From the NCBI GenBank assembly GCA_013180625.2, contig SNVD02001362.1:186001-250000 (forward strand): a DNA stretch of 64,000 nucleotides. Reading direction: 5' to 3'. The position numbers and the translations under genes are program-made. Source of the DNA: Boswellia sacra. Lineage: Eukaryota > Streptophyta > Magnoliopsida > Sapindales > Burseraceae. Numbering within the stretch: the stretch's first letter is position 1; each line of letters opens with the position of its first letter. The notes below the pieces were generated by a model. That model did no database searches and was not told the DNA's origin. It saw nothing but the letters and a program-made list of their open reading frames with translations. Positions 38,126 to 48,675 of the stretch are shown in pieces.

Positions 38126-39327
38126 GGGGATGTGAATCTATGTCTAAAATCTAATACTACTAAAAAAAGGAGAAGAAAAACAAATGAGTTAACAACTGAC
38201 CATGAAAGCAAAGTCTTTTATTGTCTCTGACGCTGACTCTGATTGGTCGTCAGCCCAGCAACTGAAAGGTGAGCAGAAGCAGAGGGGAGAGGGAGTCTGT
38301 CTAGGGTTTCTTTCTGTAAAGGAAAAGATTAAGATTGAGAGAAACCCCAGAAAAATCAAATCAGGTGGAGGGGATTGAATTGAATTGAATTCCGTTTATT
38401 AAAAAAATTGAAGTTGAGTTGAGTTGGTCTTGGTCAAGAGTAGAGAGAAAAAAGTTAAAAGAGTAGGATGGATATGGAGCTTTGCTTCGGGAGTATCTTT
38501 CGTGTTTTCACCCTACCTATCATATCCACCGTCTGATCTCGTCTCATATCATTTCCAGTTCAGATCATCAACAACAACGACATCATTTTTATCTTCTCTC
38601 TTGATATTCTACTCGGTTAATATTATAAAAACATCTTCAATTAATTAAGGGTCCCTACGCATTTGCGGGCCGCTTTAGCCCGATAAACAATGAAGCCCAA
38701 ATAATTATATAAAGCCTAACTACGGAACAAGAGACAAAAAAGCCCACCCAATTTGAAGAAAACCCGTCAGCATCATGGTAGAGCATTATTTGAAGAAAAA
38801 TAATTATACAATTTTTGTCGTGTGACAAGAAACATAAAAGAGAAAAACATCATGGCTGAGTAGTAGGGATTGAATATCTAATGGATTTATCTCCTTATTT
38901 GTGGATTTAGACAAATGATGTTAAATCACAATTTACTTATCTTTATGTAATGTGATTTATTGTTCATACGTGATATACCTCTAAATAATTTGCTTCGGAA
39001 GTCGCATCAAATTGGAAGCAGAGCCGAAGTTTATTTTTGTTTGCTGCTTAAGTATTGAAGAGAGCACATATATATTTGAATATGTTGTTTGTGGGTCATA
39101 GGAGTGGAGGAACATTAATATGCTGCATTTGCATTTGATTGCGTATGGTGCCCCGCTACCATGCGGTAATTAAACAAGTAAACCAAACTTGTATATATAC
39201 GCCGCTAATTAGCATTGCTTAATGCTCAGATATACTGCCAACAATTGATTATAGCAAGTAACGTACTACTTGTTAGTCTCTCTAACTCATTCTATCTTTA
39301 TTCCTTGTTAAAAAATCAATGAAATGA

Positions 39328-39507
39328 AAAAAAAAAAAAAAGGAGTAAAGGAAAAAGAAAAAGAAAAAAAGAAAAAGAAAAAGAAAGGGCTTAGATATCA
39401 TTCATCGTAGTTTGACTAGCATTTCTTGTTATCTTCCAGATTTAATGCTGAAAATGGAGACCACGACCTCATGATGATGATCATATATATATATATGGAG
39501 TAGTGTG

Positions 39508-39540
<33 letters not shown>

Positions 39541-39541
39541 T
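39328..39541. repeat. Cluster of simple repeats (A-rich, TA)
   Basis: Poly-A with AAAAAG units at 39328..39388, then TA tracts at 39484..39496 and 39516..39541 separated by a short GT run. These are low-complexity sequences only. Confidence 0.8.
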
Positions 39542-40090
39542 CATATTCTTTCCTTTTTGCTTTGTTTTTCTTTTTCTTTTTTTTTTCTTGTACTTAAAAA
39601 GTAGTAAGCTTCCGAATAATCCAGGGTGCTCCTTTTTCATATGTTGAATTCCAGTTCCATGACTCCCGACAAGCTCCAACTCCTTTGCTGATAATATCTT
39701 CCTCATTTTTTTTTTCTCTTCTACTTCATAAAGAAAACTACTGATCCCAAACTTAACCCTCCAATTACAACGAAACCATTTCTGATCATATCTATTAACT
39801 TAATATTTTTAATACTATTAATTAGTTTCTTCATTGCAGGTTCAACTAATCAATTAATTTCTTTCCTTATTTCGAACTTAATTATCATAAAGTACAACAT
39901 ATATATTCCTCCATCCATCCGTACTGGAATTAGATTCTATCTAATGCTTCCTTTTTGATTATTTCGTCAACATAACCAAGTTATTCTCGCTTGAATGTCA
40001 AGCTTTAAGCAAAGTATCTAACAATAATTACATCAGAGCCAATCCACACTAACTCTTAACCTAAACCTACCTTGCAACTATCTACTTATA

Positions 40091-40100
40091 TATATATAAA
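40091..40100 (+). promoter_or_regulatory. TATA box of the DC1 gene
   Basis: TATATATAAA lies 79 bases before the start codon. The preceding TA run makes the exact position uncertain. Confidence 0.4.
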
Positions 40101-40178
40101 CAACCCTTTATCTCCAATTAATATCAAACATGAAGCACGGCAATTAATATATAATCATCGATAAATATATATAAAATC

Positions 40179-40907
40179 ATGAAGATTGACAAAGAAATCC
40201 CTCACCCTATCCACCCACAACACAGCCTGAAGCTTGAATACACGGAGACCCCATTTAAGTGTGATGGGTGCAAAGAAGCTGGCATCGGCTTCAAATATTG
40301 TTGCCAACAATGTGAGTTTGACATGCACAAGGCATGTGCAGTGGCAGCTCCAACCATTACTCATCCTTTCTACAGGAAATGTGATTTCGAATTTTTCTAT
40401 CAACCCCCAGGTAAGGAGTTGAGGATATGTGATGCATGCAGAAACGATGTTCTGGGCTTTGTTTACCACTGCAGAAGATGTGGGTTTGATATGCATCCTT
40501 GCTGTGCCAATCTTCCTCAAGTCCTAGATGATGGGGAGCTCAACCTGTACTTGTGTGTGAAGCTGTCGAGCTCATGTCATCGATGTGGGGGGAAAGGAGC
40601 CGGTTGGTCTTACCGGTCCAAGTGCAAGAGCTATAATCTTCATGTGTCATGTGCTAAGGAGTTGCTAGTGGAGAGTTGGGAAGCCATGTATCTGAATGTG
40701 GATAAGGACAAAGTTAGGGAGATGCAGAGCAGAATCCCCAGCCTTAAAGGAACAATGAAGAGCCATCATGGGCATAGGCGTGGGAAAAAGGTGAGGAAGA
40801 AGTGTTGTGAGATGGCAGGTGGTGCCGTTCGTCTTATTGTCTCTGCCATTCTTGGTGATCCTACAGCTTTGATCGCTGCTGTGGTCGGGGGATTCATATC
40901 CAAGTGA
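40179..40907 (+). CDS. DC1 (Cys/His-rich C1) domain protein
   Basis: A single exon of 242 residues. Two complete DC1 zinc domains are visible: about 15-54 (H-x12-CDGC ... CCQQCEFDMHKACA) and 62-110 (H ... CDACRND ... CRRCGFDMHPCCA). A third (about 124-159) has CHRCGGKG and KCKSYNLHVSCA but lacks one Cys of the second C-x2-C pair, so it may be weakened. A basic segment (HHGHRRGKKVRKK, 196-208) precedes a hydrophobic C-terminal stretch (about 213-240, LIVSAILGDPTALIAAVVGG) that could anchor the protein in a membrane. DC1 proteins form a large plant-specific family, divergent from diacylglycerol-binding C1 domains; some affect defence and ABA responses. The precise role of this one is unknown. 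Confidence 0.88.
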   Translation: MKIDKEIPHPIHPQHSLKLEYTETPFKCDGCKEAGIGFKYCCQQCEFDMHKACAVAAPTITHPFYRKCDFEFFYQPPGKELRICDACRNDVLGFVYHCRRCGFDMHPCCANLPQVLDDGELNLYLCVKLSSSCHRCGGKGAGWSYRSKCKSYNLHVSCAKELLVESWEAMYLNVDKDKVREMQSRIPSLKGTMKSHHGHRRGKKVRKKCCEMAGGAVRLIVSAILGDPTALIAAVVGGFISK

Positions 40908-41791
40908 CAGGCCGGGGCCCGCACGCATGCACACAAATCATCCATCTATATCATGTTTTATATACCGATATCTACTGTTCTATGTCTTTATCTTTAATTA
41001 ATTATATGGATTGGAACATATATATTAACTAATTAATTAATTTATGTTTGTGAATGTGATATGAGGTTTTGATCTTTAAGAAGTTTAATTAATTTTTAAC
41101 CTATATATATATATGTCCTAGTCCTACTTCGTGCCTGTTAACGAAAACTCCTAATCATTATATAACACACATAATCCATAAATCAAGATATATAATATAT
41201 CAGTGTCATTCGCATCTTCCTCTAAATATTTGTTTCTTAGGATTTGCGTTGAGATTTTACTTCTTGAATTAACGTTTAAGTTTCATATTTTCGAGTGAGA
41301 TGGACTGATAATGCCGGCGCCTCCTTTTCACCCTAGCTGCTTTGTCAATATACGATCGATCAAGGAAATTAAGGATATATATGCAATTGCCTAGTTATAT
41401 CCATTCCTTTAATATTCTTCTTTCTCCGTGTTTTACGGTGGAATAACATATATATCATCACAAATTAAGGTCTTAGGCGGAAACTTCCATTGGTTTGGTA
41501 GAATAATAAAATAAAACAATATTGACTTGGCATATTTGAATTGACATTGGGCGGGCAAGTCTTTGTTTTTTACTTCAACTTTTGAAGCTTCTAGGAAAAT
41601 GAAAAAAGAATTACTCAAAGTATACGTAAACGACTAGCTTGGTTGCTTGTAGTTGTATTAATGGTGGGTGGAAATGTCAAAATTAATGAATGTCCATCGC
41701 AATAAATAGCTAAGCTTCATGGTCAGATTCAGTACTCGTTTTGTGCTTTAGATTTCCATTAATCCTCTTTGCGAAATAAATATATAGTTGG
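40908..41791. other. Intergenic region between DC1 and lectin-kinase genes
   Basis: AT-rich. It contains the DC1 3' UTR and the promoter of the receptor kinase. No gene, RNA or repeat was recognised. Confidence 0.65.
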
Positions 41792-43917
41792 ATGGGAGCA
41801 GTAGCGCTCTTAGTTTTCCTCTTTATTCATCTCCATTCAGCCACAGCCAGTACTGTCTTTGAACGAAAATTCGCTAAATTTGTTGAGGCGGATTACGAGT
41901 TCTTCGGGTTTCTAGGTGGCGATGCTTCCATTGACAGAGGAGCTCTTCAGTTAACTCCTGACACCATCAACGCTGACCCCGTTTATAGCCTCTACAACAA
42001 GTATGGCCGCATTATGTATCATCAACCTTTCAGGATATGCGAAGACAATGGCAATGATGAATACTTATTGGCCTCCTTCAACTCAACTTTTGTCATAAAC
42101 CTCTACAGAGAACCAGAGTGGGATGCTGGTCATGGCCTTGCTTTTCTCGTAGCCCCCAATCTTAGCATACCTGTATCAAGTTATGGTCAGTGGCTTGGCC
42201 TCACCAACTCTACCACTGACGGTAGCAAGGATAACCATTTTGTAGCGATCGAATTTGATACAAAAAAGCAAGACTTTGACCCAGATGACAATCATATTGG
42301 TCTCAACATCAACTCTATCAATTCAACTGTGTCTGTTTCTCTCAATAAATATAATATCACACTATCACCAGATGAAAACACCAACTACAGAGTCTGGGTC
42401 CAATATGATGGAATATCCAAATTGATGCAAGTCTACATGGTGAAAGATGGAGAAACCAAGCCCCCGCAACCGCTTATCAGGGAGGAGATAAACCTGAACG
42501 ATTACCTGAAAGCAGAATCTTACTTTGGTTTTTCTGCTTCTACGGGTGATCCAGACATTCAGTTGAACTGTGTTCTAGAATGGACATTGGAGATAGATGT
42601 TCTGCCCAAGAAAAAAGATTGGAAATGGCTCATAATTGTTGCTGGGGTGGGTATCCCCTTGGTGATAATATTGGTAGTCTTATGCGCAATTGTTTATACA
42701 AAAAGGAGAAAAATAAGAGTTGATGAAGATGCGCATGAGTTTGGAAAATTCAGATGGTTGCCTGGGATGCCAAGGGAATTCAAGTACAAGGAACTGAAGA
42801 AGGCCACAAACGACTTCCATCAAAGTATGAGGCTGGGGGAAGGCGGATTTGGCATTGTTTACAGAGGCATCATTTATAACAAGGATCATGGCAACAATTC
42901 TACTGAAATTGCTGTCAAGAAATTCTCCAGAGACAAAATCAAAAGCAAAAGTGACTTCATAGCTGAGCTTACCATCATCCACCGTCTTCGCCATAAAAAT
43001 CTTGTCCGCTTAGTTGGTAACTAGTTACTTCTTCATTTTACTTGCTTATAAACAACAAATTATATGAAATGATGCTAATCCTTTTATTATTATTTTTAAA
43101 ATATCGTGATCTCTATTCAGGATGGTGTCATGAGAAAGGGAAGCTTCTATTAGTGTACGATTTCATGCCAAATGGGAGCGTGGAGAAGTACTTGTATGAG
43201 GATGATTCAGAGCAGATTAAGTTGAACTGGAATCAGAGATGCAGAATACTTGGAGGGGTTGCATCAGCATTATATTATCTGCACAATGAGTACGATCAAA
43301 AGGTGGTTCACCGTGACCTTAAGGCAAGCAACATCCTGCTTGATGTAGACTTTAATGCTCGCCTGGGTGACTTTGGCCTGGCTCGAGCCATAGAGAATGA
43401 GAGGAGCTCCTATGCTGAGCTAGGACTGGGCGGAGTCCCTGGTACCATGGGCTACGTTGCTCCAGAGTGCTTCCACACAGGGAAGGCTACCCCAGAATCC
43501 GACGTGTTTGGCTTTGGGGCAGTGGTACTGGAGGTCATATGTGGCCGAAGTCCTGGAACCATGATCCTTCACCAACAACATTCTTATACCTTGATTGACT
43601 GGGTCTGGATGTTGCATCGCCAAGGTTGCATTCATGACGCGGTGGATAAGCGGCTCAACAATGATTTTGCAGGAGATGAGGCAAGGAAGCTTTTGCTTCT
43701 GGGGTTAGCATGTTCACATCCCATAGCCAGTAAAAGGCCTAAAACGGAGGATATATTACAGATCATATCTGGAACTTTGCCAACCCCTTACGTACCTCCA
43801 TTCAGGCCCGCCTTCACATGGCCATCTATGGGTCCTACCACCAGCATCGATAGCATCACGCTGCCTTCTCAAGGTTCTAACACGTCATGTAGTGTATCCA
43901 AGTCACAAGAGTTATAG
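41792..43917 (+). CDS. L-type lectin-domain receptor-like kinase (LecRK-S.5-like)
   Basis: Exons 41792..43016 and 43121..43917 give 673 residues. A signal peptide (1-19, MGAVALLVFLFIHLHSATA) is followed by a legume-lectin ectodomain (about 22-268) with GHGLAFLVAP and VAIEFDT motifs and several N-glycosylation sites. A membrane span (about 279-302), a juxtamembrane segment with EFKYKELKKATNDF, and a Ser/Thr kinase domain complete it. The kinase looks active: LGEGGFGIVYRG loop (348-359), Lys376 in IAVKK, HRD with Asp474, DFG at 492-494, and a GYVAPE end of the activation segment. It is an RD kinase at the plasma membrane and would sense extracellular ligands; relatives act in immunity and pollen development. 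Kinase-domain wording and the RPAFTWPSM tail resemble Arabidopsis LecRK-S.5 (At5g06740). A single intron splits the Gly codon in LVRLVG|W, unusual for a family whose members are mostly intronless. Confidence 0.93.
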
Positions 43918-45185
43918 CCCATATCCCAGTTTGAATCACTAAATTTCGGGAGCTGTGGAGATCCTCTTTCTAGAACCATGATTGTAATATAGGTTAATTA
44001 TGATGCACCTATTTTTAATGGTTGGCACCAAAAGCATGTTTAGACAGTATCATCAGTTGTATGTGCCAGAGCATATAAACGAAGATTACAGATGACATTA
44101 AATTAAGAGCTAATGTAACAGCCAATCCTGTTAAAGGGTGAAGTTACATTGACAAATTTTGTCTCTTGATGGATGGCACCCGCAACATGACTGGTTGATT
44201 AATTGACTTAACAAAAGAGGACTCCTAGACACTCATCCCAGTATCAGATTACTCCAAAACAGCGGACACCGACAAAGCTTAGAAGCAATTTGGAACTAAT
44301 GTCCTAGTGTTGAACATTTTTCTCTGACAGATGCACCAAGAGTTTTCGAAGGAAGCTTCGCTAGAATCAACAGATCTTAAAAAAATTTTAGGCTTTAATA
44401 TGGAAAATCATCAAAAGATTTATAAAGAAAAGAGATTGCCACGGAGCAAAACAGTTAATTTCAAGTGTCAAATGAGTTGAAGTTGTTAACCGTCTAGTTA
44501 AGTTAATAATATGAAGTGCAAAATTGATGCCCTTACAGTTAAAGCAAGTAAGAACTACACCTAGTCATCTTAGGCAAAACTTCTGGCCCTGCAAAAACAC
44601 AGGATCTTCATTTCACAGTCTCTCACAGGAAGCCAAGCAATTGCATGAAAAATTGTGGATATTGTGAACCACTGGACATGCATAAGCAGCTGCGACAAAA
44701 GAATCACAAAGGCAAACCGCAAACTCTTATTGAAGATGATATATATTTATTAAATTAATTAAATCATAATACAGAGTCAGCCCTAAGAATTTTAGATGCT
44801 AAAAACGATCTGAAAGCAACCTCATGAACAATATTGTATCCATGGGTAGTTTTAATTCTTGAATCCACCACCAAAAACCTTAAAGTTACCATCTCTCAAA
44901 CATCAAGAATTTGTTTTCATTGAAAGCAAAGAAAATCAAAACCTAAAACATAGCAATTTTCTAGTTACATAGATCTGGCACATTCCATAATGAAGAGTAC
45001 CAACAAAATCAGTAAATAGTCAAACAAATACCTAAGTCAAAAAGCTAGATTTCTCATTGATCATCCAGAACCATATACAAGTTGAATTCTTTTGAGATAC
45101 CAAGAAGAGATATCTAATGTCCAAGATTGAACTATGCTAAAAGTTGCAAAAATGGAAGATGAAAGAATGATGTGACTTTAATACC
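43918..45185. other. Convergent intergenic space, lectin kinase to mTERF6
   Basis: Tail-to-tail 3' regions of two genes, AT-rich with long A/T runs. Nothing further is seen. Confidence 0.65.
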
Positions 45186-46175
45186 TTAAGCAAGCAAACC
45201 AAACTTTACTAGGAACTTCTTTGCATTACAATCCAGCATTTCACTCAAGCTACAGTCTACATTCTTTTGTTTCAAAAGCTTGTGTCTCAGTTCCAGTCTC
45301 TTCTTCAAACCATGCCGAAAAAAGTCAGGATAATCAGCAACTTCATCAATTTGCCGTCCCATTACCTCTACCAAAAACTTGATCCTAGGTTCTAAAGAAT
45401 TCTTAATGCTCTTTATCAGAACAGGGGGATAAGCAGTCACCAAAGCTGCTATCTGTCCATCTTCAAATCCACATCTCTTTAAATAATTGAAATTGGGTCT
45501 CAAAATCTTGTTCGCATCTCTGCACAAAACATCAGGGAATTTTATAGCTACCGACTGAAGATCTAGCTCCTTCAGTCCCACTGATTTAAGAAACTCCGAT
45601 GTAGGGCGAAGCCTATTATCAACGCTATAGCCCATTATAAAGGGATGTTTCACTAGAACTTTACCAATCATCCCTTCCCTGGCAAGGCCAAGACTAGCTA
45701 GAAAGTCCACGATCTCTTTGAGCTTAGATTCAATGCTGTAGCTAATAAGCCTTGGATTGAGCAGTATAATTCTGCCAAGTTGTTTTTCAGGGACCCCCAG
45801 AGCCTGAAAGAAAGCCAAAAGTGGACAGAGCTTCTCTTCCACACTATGGGTAAGTATATGAGGAAATTTGTTAATGGCAGAAGCTACTTCATGGGGTTTT
45901 GTTCCTAGGGTAGTAAGGCACTCAACCATGGGAACAAGCTTCTCGTTGACACCAAGAGTAAGGATTTTAGGGCACTTGGAAACAACATAAGGGAGCTTTC
46001 TGTCTTGAATGCCAATGCTTCTCAAGTAAGCCCAATTTTCAGAAGCTCTTTCTCTTTCAACACCCTGCAGACGTTTGCATCGTTTGAACATATCATGGAT
46101 GGTTTTATCATCAAAACCTCTATCTCTGAAGAACCACATGATGCTACTACCATTTTGACTCGTGCTGATTTCCAT
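45186..46175 (-). CDS. MTERF6: mTERF-family organellar transcription/RNA factor (mTERF6-like)
   Basis: A single coding exon of 329 residues. Tandem mTERF motifs cover nearly the whole protein, each with a two- or three-helix pattern ending in P-x(6-8)-S, seen in KCPKILTLG, KFPHILTHSVEEKL, LNPRLISYSIESKL, KHPFIMGYSVDNRL, KFPDVLCRD and AYPPVLIKSIKNSL. These stack into a superhelix that binds nucleic acid. The N-terminus (SSIMWFFRDRGFDD) and C-terminus (CSLSEMLDCNAKKF) match mTERF6/PDE191 of Arabidopsis (At4g38160), which acts in chloroplasts and mitochondria in rRNA/tRNA maturation and transcription termination. No classic transit peptide is obvious at the start. A 260-base intron (46181..46440) lies in the 5' UTR, directly before the ATG, and the upstream leader exon has a tiny uORF. 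It is head-to-head with the PPR gene. Confidence 0.93.
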   Translation of the reverse strand: MEISTSQNGSSIMWFFRDRGFDDKTIHDMFKRCKRLQGVERERASENWAYLRSIGIQDRKLPYVVSKCPKILTLGVNEKLVPMVECLTTLGTKPHEVASAINKFPHILTHSVEEKLCPLLAFFQALGVPEKQLGRIILLNPRLISYSIESKLKEIVDFLASLGLAREGMIGKVLVKHPFIMGYSVDNRLRPTSEFLKSVGLKELDLQSVAIKFPDVLCRDANKILRPNFNYLKRCGFEDGQIAALVTAYPPVLIKSIKNSLEPRIKFLVEVMGRQIDEVADYPDFFRHGLKKRLELRHKLLKQKNVDCSLSEMLDCNAKKFLVKFGLLA

Positions 46176-46742
46176 ATCTCCTGAGAAAAGTTGTGGAACA
46201 AATCAAGCTCAAGCTACACTCATAAGTTCTTTTGTAGTTTTTATTTTTTATTTTCGGCTCGAGCATACATCCAAAAGTTGATTTTCAGGGAAAAAAAATT
46301 ATAAATTATCCCAATTAACAGATGAAAAGCAGGATTGAAGAAGGAAATCAAATGCCAAAACAGAAAAAGCAAGAGCAAAGTTCACAAACAATGGAAAGAG
46401 CAGGCACTGTAATCATGATAAATCAAAAAGATTGCATTACCTCAGGCTCAGGAAAATTCAAAAGTAAAAATCTTTCTATTTGGGCATAGAGCCTTGATCT
46501 TAATAACCCCTGCAGCTGCTCCTTTCGTTATGAAGCGAAGCCAAGTACATGCGTAAATGAAACGCCTTATCTAGTCTCTGTTACTCATATCAGTTTTTCA
46601 TTTTACCGCAATAGCCCTTACTTATTATCGTAAATGACAAACGTACCCTCTGTCTAGGTGACCAAAACGGCAAAACCCTATATCCTTCCCTAGCCAAAGC
46701 CCTGGATTCGGATTTGTAACGATAACGAGGCAGAAGAGAAGG
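46176..46742. promoter_or_regulatory. Shared (bidirectional) promoter region of MTERF6 and the PPR gene
   Basis: 567 bases separate the two divergent start codons. 46181..46440 is a 5'-UTR intron of MTERF6 (acceptor CTCAG|G next to the ATG, donor GAG|GTAATG), so the true intergenic promoter is only about 250 bases. No TATA box was recognised in it, consistent with housekeeping-type divergent promoters. Confidence 0.55.
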
Positions 46743-47783
46743 ATGCCATCATCTCAAGGTCGGATTTTTATTAACTTAGTAACCAGGACAGAGCTTTATG
46801 AGTCTCAGTCCATTTCTACTTCAGTGATACTGCGCCGTTTCTGCTCTCGTAGAGATTTCCATCGCAGAAATGATGATGATAATTGTAGATACAGTAATTA
46901 TCAGAATCCGCCAGAGCCAATACCCAACAGGCCTTTGAGGGGTGGTCGATCGTTTAATCATCAAAATCAGCAACAGTCTTCTCAGTCTCACTTCAATAGC
47001 CCTCATCAGCAACTACCTAACAGACCTCGCCGTCAACAACCATCCAAGCTTAAGCTTGCTGACACTGTTCAATCAGATGAGAATTTCCTCGAAAAATTCA
47101 AACTTGCTGTTGACACTAAGGCAGAGAAGCCTTTACAAGATGATGCAAGTGCAATCCCTCAACAACAAAAACAACAACAACGCAAGAGTAATTATAATCA
47201 ACCAGTGTCTGAAACTCCTCAAGATGCGGACGAGATCTTCAAGAAAATGAAGGAAACGGGTCTCATTCCAAATGCTGTTGCTATGCTTGATGGGCTCTGC
47301 AAAGATGGCCTTGTCCAGGAAGCCATGAAACTGTTTGGTTTAATGCGCGAGAAAGGTACCATTCCTGAAGTTGTTATTTACACTGCTGTTGTTGATGGTT
47401 TTTGCAAGGCACAAAAATTTGACGATGCCAAGAGAATTTTTAGGAAAATGCAGAGCAATGGCATTTCTCCCAATGCCTTCAGTTATACTGTGTTGGTCCA
47501 AGGCTTGTATAAATCTAACAAGTTAGAAGATGCTATTAACTTGTGTTTGGAAATGATAGAAGCTGGTCATTCTCCGAATGTCACTACTTTTGTCGAATTG
47601 GTTGACGGTTTGTGCAGGGAAAAAGGTGTTGAGGAAGCCCAGAGTGCTATTGCAACATTGAGAGAGAAGGGATATCTCGTTAATGATAAAGCTGTTAGGG
47701 AATATTTGGACAAAAAAGCGCCATTTTCATCATCTGTTTGGGAAGCAATTTTTGGAAAGAAAACCTCTGAGAAACCATTTTAA
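46743..47783 (+). CDS. P-class pentatricopeptide repeat protein (At4g38150-like)
   Basis: A single exon of 346 residues. The N-terminus is basic and Ser/Arg-rich with an RRFCSRR motif like a mitochondrial presequence cleavage site (about 31-37). A long Gln/Asn/Pro-rich low-complexity segment follows (45-155). About four 35-residue PPR motifs occupy 176-315: one starting NAVAMLDGLCKDG, then IYTAVVDGFCKAQ, FSYTVLVQGLYKSN and TFVELVDGLCRE. No DYW or E extension is present, so it is P-class. PPR proteins bind organellar RNA in a sequence-specific way and steer its processing, stability or translation. The first repeat is slightly short. The end (WEAIFGKKTSEKPF) agrees with Arabidopsis At4g38150, which sits next to mTERF6 there too. 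The target RNA is unknown. Confidence 0.92.
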   Translation: MPSSQGRIFINLVTRTELYESQSISTSVILRRFCSRRDFHRRNDDDNCRYSNYQNPPEPIPNRPLRGGRSFNHQNQQQSSQSHFNSPHQQLPNRPRRQQPSKLKLADTVQSDENFLEKFKLAVDTKAEKPLQDDASAIPQQQKQQQRKSNYNQPVSETPQDADEIFKKMKETGLIPNAVAMLDGLCKDGLVQEAMKLFGLMREKGTIPEVVIYTAVVDGFCKAQKFDDAKRIFRKMQSNGISPNAFSYTVLVQGLYKSNKLEDAINLCLEMIEAGHSPNVTTFVELVDGLCREKGVEEAQSAIATLREKGYLVNDKAVREYLDKKAPFSSSVWEAIFGKKTSEKPF

Positions 47784-48600
47784 TTTTTCTTTTTGTTTCT
47801 TGTGCGAATTATTCGGTTAGGGATATCTTTTTGTTTGTTTATACGAGAAAATGTAGAAGCAATGAAGTTTTTATTTTAACTCTTGTTTGCCATAAAATGC
47901 CTCTTGCTTTCACTCTCTTGTTTGAAAATTTGTGTCGGCCATGTGTCGTTGGACTATGGATCTTAGTTGGTATATTGATGCCACCTGATTTTGACGATCA
48001 GTTCTCCATGATGGCTCTGGGTTTGAAATAATGCTGTTTCAAACACAGAATTTGCAGTAGCAATAAATTTCTTTCATTTTGTTTTCCTCTTCTTATTTGT
48101 TCTTGCTGTATAAATTGTTGCAGCAGAATTCGTTGCTTGTTAATTGCAAGTGAAGGTAATGTTCTATCAGAAAGTAATGATTTGATGTATTTTGAGTTTT
48201 TGGATGGTATATTGGAGGTCAAATATGTCTGCAAAGATGGATAAAACAGATTATGGACTGTCTAAGATCATTTTTTTTCTTTTTTCATTTTCCTCAATGG
48301 TCGACCTATATGCAGAGAATGGGAACAGGTTGTCCGGTTTCCTCTTTACATTTGGTGGTGGATGTTCTAATGTGCTTTGGGGATAAGCCCAAAGTTGTTA
48401 ATCCAGTTAAGGTTTTGCTATTGGAAAGTAAAGGGCTTTGATCTTTCAATTTTAATTTTCTGACAATAAAATGGTTTTCCATTCAGGAAATGAATAAAAA
48501 TTTCTCAATCTTATTATACTTGTATGGTAATACCTGATCTATCTGCTTTAATATGCTCTAAAAAAGTTATATTGTGAGCATAAAAATTTGAGTAAGGAGA

Positions 48601-48675
48601 ATGCATAGGTTAGCAGCCATAGTTGGATGTGAGCTAATGCATAGGTTAGTAGCAGCCATAGTTGGATGTGAGCTA
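48601..48675 (+). repeat. Perfect tandem duplication of a 36-bp unit, second copy with 3 extra bases
   Basis: Unit 1 at 48601..48636 and unit 2 at 48637..48675 are identical apart from a three-base AGT/TAG insertion after GGTTAG. The identity implies a recent event. Confidence 0.9.

Larger units (their letters stand above)
38126..40178. other. Intergenic region, FRS5 promoter to DC1 gene
   Basis: The first 500 bases are the FRS5 leader and promoter. Further on are an A-rich (AAAAAG)n stretch (39328..39388) and two TA microsatellites (39484..39496 and 39516..39541). The DC1 promoter with a TATA box closes the region. No gene is supported. Confidence 0.65.
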
